Origin: an uncultured Collinsella sp.
Lineage (GTDB): Bacteria; Actinomycetota; Coriobacteriia; Coriobacteriales; Coriobacteriaceae
Length of the DNA: 21,385 nt
Direction of reading: 5' to 3'
Assembly: GCA_958445895.1 (NCBI GenBank)
Contig: CAUCTV010000020.1
Coordinates: forward strand, 1-21,385
In this document: positions 6,988-13,230 of the stretch, one piece after another
Layout of the letters: each line of letters opens with the position of its first letter
How positions within the stretch are numbered: position 1 is the stretch's first letter
Translations under genes and position numbers: made by a program
The notes under the pieces: generated by a model
Told to the model about the DNA's origin: nothing
The model's input: only the letters and a program-made list of their open reading frames with translations
The model's database searches: none

Positions 6988-7644
6988 TTAGGCACGCGCG
7001 CCAAGACGGGTGTTGTACACCGTTGCCAGAGCGTTGGTGTTCTTGATGATGATGTTCATGGCAAAGATGGGACCAAGGCCGCACAGCAGCACGCCGATGA
7101 TCTGCCACATAAGAACGGTGGTGCCGTTCTCCTGGAACATCAGACCGTAGCGAGGAGCGTTGGCCTGCAGGCGGTTGCCAATCTTGTAATACCAGTAGTA
7201 CGCATAGAAACCGCAGGTCACAAACGACAGCAGGATGAATGCTGCCAGACCCGGTGTGGAATCGCCGTCATCCTGGCACATGACATTGATGTCGCGGGCG
7301 AGGCAATAGAGGAAGTAATACGAATAGATGCCGCAGGTCACGATGGAAAGCAGGAGCCAGCCGATCACGCTACGGTCGGTCTTAACGGGGCCATAGCCCA
7401 TCGGAGCGGGTGCGGGCTGCTGGGCGTACTGGCCGGTGTACTGCTGCTGGCCGGTGTACTGCTGCTGGCCGGTGTACTGCTGCTGAGGCTGGGGCGCAGG
7501 CTGAATAGCCTGGGCCGGAGCGGGCTGGGGTTGAGGCGCGGGCTGCGGGGCCGGAGCGGCAGAAGCGGTACCAACGGCGGATCCGCAAACAGGGCAGAAT
7601 TTGGCATCATCCGAAATGGGAGAACCACAAGTGGGACAGAACAT
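6988..7644 (-). CDS. Zinc-ribbon DUF4234 membrane protein
   Basis: 218-residue protein of unknown function. Residues 1-20 form a zinc ribbon (MFCPTCGSPISDDAKFCPVC; Cys3, 6, 17, 20). A Pro/Gln/Ala-rich linker follows, with three exact copies of the hexapeptide YTGQQQ or its circular permutation, encoded by an 18-bp tandem repeat. The C-terminal half is the DUF4234 domain: paired hydrophobic segments SVIGWLLLSIVTCGIYSYYF and LAAFILLSFVTCGFYAYYW, then IIGVLLCGLGPIFAMNIII. An AAAGGAG site 6 bases before the ATG fixes the start. The zinc ribbon probably faces the cytoplasm. The gene lies between the DUF2752 and DUF4013 genes and shares its zinc-ribbon architecture with the latter. Confidence 0.88.
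   Translation of the reverse strand: MFCPTCGSPISDDAKFCPVCGSAVGTASAAPAPQPAPQPQPAPAQAIQPAPQPQQQYTGQQQYTGQQQYTGQYAQQPAPAPMGYGPVKTDRSVIGWLLLSIVTCGIYSYYFLYCLARDINVMCQDDGDSTPGLAAFILLSFVTCGFYAYYWYYKIGNRLQANAPRYGLMFQENGTTVLMWQIIGVLLCGLGPIFAMNIIIKNTNALATVYNTRLGARA
7431..7484. repeat. In-frame 18-bp tandem repeat, three perfect copies
   Basis: Unit GGCCGGTGTACTGCTGCT occurs at 7431-7448, 7449-7466 and 7467-7484 with no mismatch. On the minus strand it codes for a six-residue unit of Tyr, Thr, Gly and three Gln within the linker of the DUF4234 protein. Perfect identity suggests recent slippage, and copy number may vary between strains without breaking the frame. Confidence 0.9.
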
Positions 7645-7719
7645 AAGCTTCTCCTTTTCCTAAGGCGTTGCACGCCTTCAAACCTTACACGTCTATGCTC
7701 TCAACAATAGCCGCGACGT

Positions 7720-7731
7720 TGTTGCGCAACA
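7720..7731. promoter_or_regulatory. 12-bp palindrome upstream of the DUF4234 gene
   Basis: TGTTGCGCAACA is a perfect palindrome 76 bases upstream of the DUF4234 start, in the 5' region of that transcript. It is the shape of a dimeric repressor site, but no regulator is known and no second copy was seen in the window. Confidence 0.25.
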
Positions 7732-7795
7732 TTGACCAATTTCCGAGATTTTTTTCTGCAACCATTTTCCCAGGTATTTTCTTGCTTCCGCGGTA

Positions 7796-7832
7796 GAAAA
7801 AGGCACCCCGGGCTCAGTTGCCCAGGGCGCCT
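7796..7832 (-). terminator. Rho-independent terminator of the DUF4013 gene
   Basis: Read on the minus strand, 13 bases (7832-7820) pair with 7813-7801. All pairs are Watson-Crick apart from two G-U wobbles, and a T run follows at once. On the plus strand the same arms give two A-C mismatches. This shows the structure acts on minus-strand RNA, that is, after the DUF4013 gene, seven bases past its stop. It therefore separates that gene from the DUF4234 gene. Confidence 0.85.
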
Positions 7833-7839
7833 CGACCGA

Positions 7840-9225
7840 CTATTCGGTTTGATTGTTTTCGGCAGCAGGACTATCGCCCGGCTCATCCGCCGGCGTGGCA
7901 ACGGCATTCCAATCGGGTTCCGCAGGCGTCGCCTCGGGCGCCGGTGCGGGGGCAGGGACAGGTGCAGGCTCGGGTGCCGGGGCAGGCTCGGGTGCCGGGG
8001 CAGGCTCGGGTGCAGGTGCGGGTGCCGGGGCAGGTGCAGCTCCAGTGGCGGCCGTGGGATTGAACCCCGCAGGAGCAGGCTTCTTCTCACCCGGGAGCAC
8101 AAACGTCAGGACATCGTCGGTATCCTCATCGGCCCACTCGCTGGCATGGCGCGCTGCCCAGTAACCAATGGCGCGATACTTGAGCATCGTGCCAAACACA
8201 TTCAGGAACACGGTAACAAAGGCGACGATCATCAAGAACAGGATGAGCGTAATGCCGCCACCCTCAATGATTGCCTCAAGACCCGAAGGACGAGAATAGT
8301 AGCCGTAGTAGCCATAGCTGCTAATGCCCAGCGCGGCAACAAAACCAAAGATGGCGGTGAAAATCCAGGTGATGATATTGGAAACAATGCCCGTCAAAAA
8401 CTCGGGGAGAATCGATGCGCAGAACAACTTGCCCAGGTTGGCCTTATAAGACTTCCAGACCTTCTCGAGCGAAAACGCGCTTTCCACGCGGCCGGCGACT
8501 GCAAAGTGCATCACAGCGGCATCACCAAACATCTTAAAGAAAATGCCTAACACCGCCGATACGATCATGGCAAAGACAAGCAGACCCATCGACCCGATGA
8601 GTGCGCCCTCGAGGCCGCTCGAACCGAAGTAATAGTACGAACCAACGGCACCGATCACAGCGCTCTCAAGCACCGAGAACACCACGCCAATCACTGGAAT
8701 AATGGCCACGAACCCGAGCACGTTCGTAATGACAGACGAGAAGATGCCCAGTCCAAAGGAGGTCGAGCGCAGCAGCGGACGCTCCATGCCGTTATCGTCC
8801 TTGAGCGACAGGTCGCGACCCCACTCGATAGCAAAGCCAGCGCCGCACACGCTTGCCACGTAAGCGAGCAAAAAGCCAATGGCCGCCGCGATGCCACCGA
8901 TAACGGGGATAAACAGCACCAGCACCGACACGACGCAGATCAGCGCCGGCAAAAAGGCAATCTGACATACGCGAACCAGGGCGCCGGGAACCTTAAGCAT
9001 ATCGTTGAAGGCCTGCGCCATGCAGCCCTTGGGCGCGTTCATAGCCGGCTGGGGCGCAACGAACGGCTGGGGCTGCGGTTGGACAAACGGCTGACCCTGC
9101 GGTTGGGGTTGGGGTTGAGCTTGCGAAGCGGGGCCGGCGGCCTTGACCTCGGTATTAGGGGCACCGCACACGCCGCAGAACTTGTCGTTATCGCCCATGG
9201 GGGCGCCACACTGCGAACAGAACAT
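7840..9225 (-). CDS. Zinc-ribbon DUF4013 polytopic membrane protein
   Basis: 461-residue membrane protein of unknown function. The N-terminal zinc ribbon is MFCSQCGAPMGDNDKFCGVC (Cys3, 6, 17, 20), followed by a Gln/Pro-rich linker to about residue 60. The DUF4013 domain comes next, with several hydrophobic segments including LPALICVVSVLVLFIPVIGG, IGFLLAYVASVCGAGFAIEW, SSVITNVLGFVAIIPVIGVV and LILFLMIVAFVTVFLNVFG. The long C-terminal tail is made of Pro-Ala-Pro-Glu repeats coded by an 18-bp tandem unit. The open frame extends to 9318, but the zinc ribbon begins at the ATG at 9225, which has AAGGGA 9 bases upstream. Its own terminator (7796-7832) follows. Zinc ribbon and linker match those of the next gene, suggesting common origin. 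Confidence 0.88.
   Translation of the reverse strand: MFCSQCGAPMGDNDKFCGVCGAPNTEVKAAGPASQAQPQPQPQGQPFVQPQPQPFVAPQPAMNAPKGCMAQAFNDMLKVPGALVRVCQIAFLPALICVVSVLVLFIPVIGGIAAAIGFLLAYVASVCGAGFAIEWGRDLSLKDDNGMERPLLRSTSFGLGIFSSVITNVLGFVAIIPVIGVVFSVLESAVIGAVGSYYYFGSSGLEGALIGSMGLLVFAMIVSAVLGIFFKMFGDAAVMHFAVAGRVESAFSLEKVWKSYKANLGKLFCASILPEFLTGIVSNIITWIFTAIFGFVAALGISSYGYYGYYSRPSGLEAIIEGGGITLILFLMIVAFVTVFLNVFGTMLKYRAIGYWAARHASEWADEDTDDVLTFVLPGEKKPAPAGFNPTAATGAAPAPAPAPAPEPAPAPEPAPAPEPAPVPAPAPAPEATPAEPDWNAVATPADEPGDSPAAENNQTE
7964..8012. repeat. In-frame 18-bp tandem repeat coding Pro-Ala-Pro-Glu
   Basis: GCAGGCTCGGGTGCCGGG occurs at 7964-7981 and 7982-7999, with a third partial copy from 8000. Degenerate variants flank it. 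It encodes the PAPEP-rich C-terminal tail of the DUF4013 protein. Like the repeat in the neighbouring DUF4234 gene, the unit is 18 bp, so changes in number keep the frame. Confidence 0.8.
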
Positions 9226-9375
9226 CGAAATCATCCCTTCGTATCTAGAGCGAATCACCTGGATCGCAAACGATGTCTTTAGCATCATTATCGCCCAATG
9301 TGGGGACAAATACCCCAAGATGGCCGATTTGCAACGTAGCCGGCCTTATTCAATGATTCGAAGGGTGCGTCCGCG

Positions 9376-10398
9376 CTAGTTCGTGCCGCGGAAGCCCTTG
9401 CCGACGATTTCGGAGCTATCGACGATGGTGATGAAGGCGCCAGGGTCAATCTCGCGGGTATAGCGGCGCAGCTGCACTGCCTCGCGACGGCTCAGCACGC
9501 TCATAATCACCGTGACGCACTTGCCCGAGAAGGCGCCGTAGCCACGGCTGATCGTTGCCGTGCGGTTGAGATGCTTGACGATAAACTCCTCGACTTTGCG
9601 CGGTTCGGCGCAAATAATCGTACAGACCTTGCGCAGGTGGATGCTCTCAATGGCCTTGTCGACCACAAGCGTCTTGGCAAACAGACCGAGCACACAGTAC
9701 AGACCGACACGCGGGCCATACAGAAAAGCCGCGATGGTCACGATGCCGATATCGACCAGCAACAGGGCACGGCCGATCTCAAGCGTCGTGCGACGCTTGA
9801 GGATCATGGCAAGAATGTCCGTGCCGCCCGTCGAGGCGCCAATGTCAAAGACAATGGCACTGCCCAGCGCCGGCAAGATGACGGCAAAACACAGGTCGAG
9901 CCACATATCGCCCGTCATCGAAACATCCGTCGGAATGAAGAGCTCAAACAGCGAGACGTAGGCCGAAAGCGCAAACGAGGCAAAGACACTCCAAAGGATT
10001 GCCTTGCGCTCCAAAAAGATAAAACCCAGGATGACCAGGATCGCGTTGATAATCCACATAAAGACGCCGACGGGCAGAGTCGGGAACAGCGTAGAAAGAA
10101 TGACCGACACGCCCGAGGTGCCGCCGAAGGCAAAGTGATTGGGGGTTTTAAAGGCCACGATGGCGAACGCCGTGAGGATCAGGCCCAAATTGAGCTCGGC
10201 AAAAAAGCGCGGAAAGCCTGGCTCCTGGCTGCGCTTGCGGCCGGCGCGCTCGCCTTGCTCAATAACATCGCGATCGACAACGCGCTCCATCGGCACCACG
10301 GGAGGACGATGTACCTCCTCGGCAGCTCGCGATGCCGCCTCTGCCGCGGCAGCCTCAATCGCCCATGCCTGGCTTTCTGTTTCGTGCTCGTCAGCCAT
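9376..10398 (-). CDS. YitT-family membrane protein (DUF161 + DUF2179)
   Basis: 340-residue inner-membrane protein; the family has no firmly assigned biochemical role. Residues 1 to about 65 are a hydrophilic, Ala/Glu-rich cytoplasmic extension, longer than in typical YitT proteins (about 280-290 residues). The membrane core begins at LNLGLILTAFAIVAFKTPNHFAFGGTSGVSVIL, followed by VGVFMWIINAILVILGFIFL, ILWSVFASFALSAYVSLFELF, GSAIVFDIGASTGGTDILAMIL and IGIVTIAAFLYGPRVGLYCVL. GGTSG and ASTGGTDI are family marks. The C-terminal DUF2179 domain (from about 255) includes RGYGAFSGKCVTVIMSVLSRREAVQLRRY and DPGAFITIVDSSEIVGKGF. The start at 10398 has GAGGGG 8 bases upstream. It lies 150 bases upstream of the DUF4013 gene. 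Confidence 0.92.
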   Translation of the reverse strand: MADEHETESQAWAIEAAAAEAASRAAEEVHRPPVVPMERVVDRDVIEQGERAGRKRSQEPGFPRFFAELNLGLILTAFAIVAFKTPNHFAFGGTSGVSVILSTLFPTLPVGVFMWIINAILVILGFIFLERKAILWSVFASFALSAYVSLFELFIPTDVSMTGDMWLDLCFAVILPALGSAIVFDIGASTGGTDILAMILKRRTTLEIGRALLLVDIGIVTIAAFLYGPRVGLYCVLGLFAKTLVVDKAIESIHLRKVCTIICAEPRKVEEFIVKHLNRTATISRGYGAFSGKCVTVIMSVLSRREAVQLRRYTREIDPGAFITIVDSSEIVGKGFRGTN

Positions 10399-10514
10399 TA
10401 CGGCAACCCCTCGTTAACAATTTGGAAACAATGCGCCCATTAGGGTAACGCGGAACACGACGATTGCAACCCCTAGTTAGACGAGCGGTATGCCTACATC
10501 GGGGACATACAAAT

Positions 10515-10552
10515 AACGGCCGGCCGCACATACATCCGTGCGGCCGGCCGTT
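10515..10552. terminator. Hairpin terminator after the asp23 operon
   Basis: A perfect 15-bp stem of almost pure GC (10515-10529 / 10538-10552) has an 8-base loop. Minus-strand RNA then reads ATTTGT, plus-strand RNA reads TGACGTTTT. It lies 52 bases past the asp23-like stop and 117 bases upstream of the YitT start, so it probably ends the amaP-DUF2273-asp23 transcript. Confidence 0.75.
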
Positions 10553-10562
10553 TGACGTTTTC

Positions 10563-10605
10563 GCAGATAAAACCTGCTAAAATAAACATCCCTTTTTGGT
10601 AGGTT
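10563..10605 (+). repeat. Hairpin repeat family A, copy 1
   Basis: AACCTGCTAAAA (10571-10582) pairs with TTTTGGTAGGTT (10594-10605); the only departures from Watson-Crick are two G-U wobbles on the plus strand (two A-C mismatches on the minus strand). The same sequence with a few changes lies inverted at 15435-15479. The element overlaps the stop codon of the Asp23-like gene (10604-10606). Confidence 0.75.
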
Positions 10606-11125
10606 ACTCGTGCTGGTTGGTGCGGTGCTCGTACTCCTCGGGGGTGATGACATCCTCGATGCGTAGGTTGACGCCTGCCACCTCAAGGCCGGTCATCGCG
10701 GCCAGACGCTCGGTCACGCGCGCCTTGACGTCGTCGAAAATCGCGGGCGCGTAGGCGCCGTACTCGATAATGACGGAAATGTTGACGACCACGCGGTTGT
10801 CATCGGTGACCTCGACCGTCACGCCCTTGGTCAGGTTCTCGGCACCAAACTGCTCCTGCACAAAGTGCATGAGGTTGCCCTTCATGCCCAGGACGTGCGG
10901 CACCTCGCGGGTGGCCATGGCGACGATCTTCTCGATTACACCGTTGGAATAGGTCAGCGAGTCCTCGGACTCGTCTGTTTCCTCATCATCCTCGTCCGCA
11001 TCGTCGGCGGGTTCGGCCTCGACGAGCGCCTCGTCCTCGAGCGTTACGTCCTCGGCCTCGGCGGCGACGGTCTCGTCTGCCTCGGGCTCAGTATCGGCCA
11101 CATCGACCTTCGTGTTAAAAGCCAT
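10604..11125 (-). CDS. Asp23/Gls24 family envelope stress protein
   Basis: 173-residue cytosolic protein of the alkaline-shock Asp23 (DUF322) family, which in Staphylococcus coats the inner face of the membrane through AmaP. The Asp23 domain runs from about residue 57: LTYSNGVIEKIVAMATREV, VTVEVTDDNRVVVNISVIIEYG, VKARVTERLAAMTGLEVAGVNLRIEDV. The first 56 residues are an unusually acidic, Ala/Glu/Asp-rich extension, not present in the compact family core. The start at 11125 has AAGGAGG 4 bases upstream. It is the last gene of the amaP-DUF2273-asp23 operon, 44 bases after DUF2273, and is followed by a hairpin repeat and a terminator. Confidence 0.92.
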   Translation of the reverse strand: MAFNTKVDVADTEPEADETVAAEAEDVTLEDEALVEAEPADDADEDDEETDESEDSLTYSNGVIEKIVAMATREVPHVLGMKGNLMHFVQEQFGAENLTKGVTVEVTDDNRVVVNISVIIEYGAYAPAIFDDVKARVTERLAAMTGLEVAGVNLRIEDVITPEEYEHRTNQHE

Positions 11126-11169
11126 GGTTCCTCCTTATGCCCACCGCACACGCGGCGGTCGAATACATA

Positions 11170-11547
11170 CTAGCGGCCGCTAAACAGACGGCCGAAGAAG
11201 TTGACGATCCCGTTCTCGCCGTCACGGATCTGGCCAATCACGGCGCCGATCAGTACAAAGAATGCGATGACGAGCGTATCCCACAGGCCGAGCGTGAGCA
11301 CCAGTACGGCGAGCACAAAACCAGCGACGGCTCCAAGCGTGGTATTGGGATGACGGACGGCATAGCTCCAGATGGCTGCCCCCGTACCCTTGATGAGACC
11401 CATGGCCTCATCAAAATCATTGGCGACCGCGTCATGCGACTCGGTACCCTCCACCTTGGGATCGACGACCTCGCTAGCCGGCGCGGCGCTCTGATCGATA
11501 GTCAGGCGCGGAGTGCGGACGGTCTTGTCTTGATTGGTATCACTCAC
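11170..11547 (-). CDS. DUF2273 small membrane protein of the Asp23 operon
   Basis: 125-residue protein with two closely spaced membrane segments, TTLGAVAGFVLAVLVLTLGL and WDTLVIAFFVLIGAVIGQIRD, the DUF2273 pattern usually found in proteins of about 60 residues. The first 60 or so residues are an extra hydrophilic extension. The frame is open to 11760 inside amaP, but a GTG at 11547 with GGAGG 6 bases upstream is the better start. It overlaps the amaP stop by 8 bases, indicating translational coupling. In Firmicutes the amaP, DUF2273 and asp23 genes form one stress operon. DUF2273 function is unknown. Confidence 0.88.
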   Translation of the reverse strand: MSDTNQDKTVRTPRLTIDQSAAPASEVVDPKVEGTESHDAVANDFDEAMGLIKGTGAAIWSYAVRHPNTTLGAVAGFVLAVLVLTLGLWDTLVIAFFVLIGAVIGQIRDGENGIVNFFGRLFSGR

Positions 11548-12085
11548 CGGAAACCTCCACGGTCTGGACGGTAGTCTTGGACGGCAAAAAACGAACGCGT
11601 GCGGTCGTGCCCGGCGTGCCGAGCATGGTGTCGCAGGCCTCCTCGATACGTTGCTGCATCGCGGCTGCAAGGGAGGCCACATCCCGGTCGTCGAGCGCGA
11701 TGGCGTCGACCTTAAAACGGACGCGCGATTCGTCGGAGCCCTGCACGCGCGCCTCGACATGCTCGACCATCACGCGGTCGTCGCGCTCTGCCGCGGTGCG
11801 AGCACACGAGGAGAGGGCGGCGAGCGTGACCTCGATATTACGCTCCCCCGCCGGATGCACGCAGGACGGCTCGCGACGAGCAAACATCAGGCGAAAGAAA
11901 CACACGAGCACGCCGAGCGCCACGACACCGCCGCACGCCGTAACAACGATGCGAGGCAGCGGATCGCGCATCAACAGCATAAAGCGATAGGTATATGGCC
12001 CCCAAAACTGGCAGACTAACGTACCCAGCGCCACGACGGCGGCGGCAAGATACACGATCGCCAGGGCTCGTTTGAGCACGCGCAT
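11540..12085 (-). CDS. amaP: AmaP-like alkaline shock membrane anchor protein
   Basis: 181-residue protein with two N-terminal membrane segments (ALAIVYLAAAVVALGTLVCQF and IVVTACGGVVALGVLVCFF) joined by a short loop. A C-terminal cytoplasmic domain with an AmaP-like alpha/beta pattern follows (RNIEVTLAALSSCARTAAER, VRFKVDAIAL, LAAAMQQRIEEACDTMLG, RVRFLPSKTTVQTVEVSGE). AmaP anchors Asp23 to the membrane in Firmicutes. Sequence similarity is modest, so the call rests on topology and on operon position upstream of DUF2273 and asp23. The start at 12085 has AAGGGAG 8 bases upstream. A TATAAT at 12136-12141 on the same strand, about 50 bases upstream, could be its promoter. Confidence 0.8.
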   Translation of the reverse strand: MRVLKRALAIVYLAAAVVALGTLVCQFWGPYTYRFMLLMRDPLPRIVVTACGGVVALGVLVCFFRLMFARREPSCVHPAGERNIEVTLAALSSCARTAAERDDRVMVEHVEARVQGSDESRVRFKVDAIALDDRDVASLAAAMQQRIEEACDTMLGTPGTTARVRFLPSKTTVQTVEVSGE

Positions 12086-12135
12086 GCAGCGCTCCCTTCA
12101 AATCTCGATCCACAGAATGCAAAACGATTCGCATC

Positions 12136-12141
12136 ATTATA
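12136..12141 (-). promoter_or_regulatory. Candidate -10 element for the amaP operon
   Basis: TATAAT on the minus strand, a perfect -10 hexamer, lies about 50 bases upstream of the amaP start and directly beyond the yebC terminator. No good -35 hexamer is seen at 16-18 bases, so the call is weak. An alternative sigma factor or an activator would be needed if it is used. Confidence 0.3.
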
Positions 12142-12183
12142 AAAGAGCCGGGTCCGGTGCCTCATTGCACGCGGATCCGGCTC
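12141..12183 (-). terminator. Rho-independent terminator of yebC
   Basis: The stem of 12145-12156 with 12172-12183 has one mismatch on the minus strand. It is extended by GTGC/GCAC (12157-12160 / 12167-12170) with a CTCATT loop. A T4 run follows on the minus strand. It lies 68 bases after the yebC stop and upstream of the amaP operon. Confidence 0.75.
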
Positions 12184-12251
12184 ATCTATTCCACGAGGCT
12201 TGCATGCTCGCTTCATTATGCCCAGATATGCACGGCTCAATCCGTGCGGGC

Positions 12252-13058
12252 CTACTCCTCCTCGAGGGCAGCGATGACCTCGTCGGTCATGTCCATGGTG
12301 CTGTAAACATCCTGGACGTCGTCGAGCTCCTCAAGACGGTCGATGAGGCGCTGAACCTTCTTGGCGTCGGCGCCGGAGACCTCGGTCGGGGTGGTCGGGA
12401 CCATGGTGGTCTCGGAGCCCTTGACCTGGACGCCCTGCTCCTCGAGCGCCTTGGAGACAGCCATGACCTCGTTGGCGGTAGTCCAGACGATCCACTCCTC
12501 GCCGGCGTCCTCGTAGTCCTCGCCACCGGCCTCGGCGATGGCCATCATGAACTCATCCTCGTCACCAGCAGCACCGTTGGCGATCATGGTCTCCTTCTTG
12601 GCGTTCTCGTCCAGGATCTCCTTGGCGACGACGATCTGACCCTTGCGCTCAAACTGGAAGGCGACGGAGCCGGAGGTGCCCAGGTTGCCACCAGCGTGGG
12701 AGAAGGCGGAACGGACATCGGCGGCGGTGCGGTTGCGGTTGTCGGTCAGGCAGTCGACGTAGACGGCGACACCGGCGGGACCGTAGCCCTCGTACACGAT
12801 GTTCTCGTAGACGGCGGCATCGGCACCCGAACCAAAGGCCTTATCGATAGCAGACTTGATCTTGTCCTTAGGCATGGACTGAGCCTTAGCCTTGGCAACG
12901 GCAGCGGCGAGGCTGGCGTTGTTCTCGGGCAGCGGGTCGCCGCCGAGACGGGCAGCAACGGTGATGTTGCGGCTGAGCTTGGAGAAGAGGGCGGAACGCT
13001 TGGCGTCCTGCGCGCCCTTACGATGCTTGGTTGTGGCCCACTTAGAGTGTCCGGACAT
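12252..13058 (-). CDS. yebC: YebC/PmpR family protein (TACO1-like)
   Basis: 268-residue cytosolic protein of the YebC family, long annotated as a transcription regulator and more recently tied to relief of ribosome stalling at proline stretches. The N-terminus MSGHSKWATTKHRKGAQDAK is diagnostic, followed by RSALFSKLSRNITVAAR, YEGYGPAGVAVYVDCLTDNRNRTAADVR and AFSHAGGNLGTSGSVAFQFERKG. A conserved acidic region reads AGGEDYEDAGEEWIVWT. It is slightly longer than the usual 240-250 residues, from an extra segment near DENAKKETMIANGAAGDEDE. The start at 13058 has AGGAG 7 bases upstream. It is monocistronic by spacing, with its own terminator. Confidence 0.96.
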   Translation of the reverse strand: MSGHSKWATTKHRKGAQDAKRSALFSKLSRNITVAARLGGDPLPENNASLAAAVAKAKAQSMPKDKIKSAIDKAFGSGADAAVYENIVYEGYGPAGVAVYVDCLTDNRNRTAADVRSAFSHAGGNLGTSGSVAFQFERKGQIVVAKEILDENAKKETMIANGAAGDEDEFMMAIAEAGGEDYEDAGEEWIVWTTANEVMAVSKALEEQGVQVKGSETTMVPTTPTEVSGADAKKVQRLIDRLEELDDVQDVYSTMDMTDEVIAALEEE

Positions 13059-13129
13059 ACGTGTCTCCTATCGGTTTCGACCTAAAGCCCAGCGCGAATG
13101 CTCGGGCAATATAAACAAACGCTATAAAT

Positions 13130-13159
13130 GATATACCTACTGGCCTGTGAGATAAACAA
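13130..13159 (-). promoter_or_regulatory. Candidate yebC promoter
   Basis: On the minus strand TTGTTT (13159-13154) and TATATC (13135-13130) are 18 bases apart in an AT-rich patch that stands out from the surrounding GC-rich sequence. The site is about 72 bases upstream of the yebC start. A nearby run of seven A bases (13158-13164) gives a T run that may end the transcript from the preceding gene. Confidence 0.35.
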
Positions 13160-13230
13160 AAAAATGAAGGCGTCGTGATGATGCAGCCCCTTGGCACAAA
13201 GCAGCCTGACCCCAATGCGCTAATCTTTGG

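Noticed and set aside
7431..7484. CRISPR-like repeats
   Set aside because: The repeats are contiguous 18-bp units with no spacers, inside a coding frame.
7840..9318. Longer start for the DUF4013 protein at 9318
   Set aside because: The added 31 residues have no family match, while the ATG at 9225 starts exactly at the zinc ribbon and has a ribosome-binding site at good spacing.
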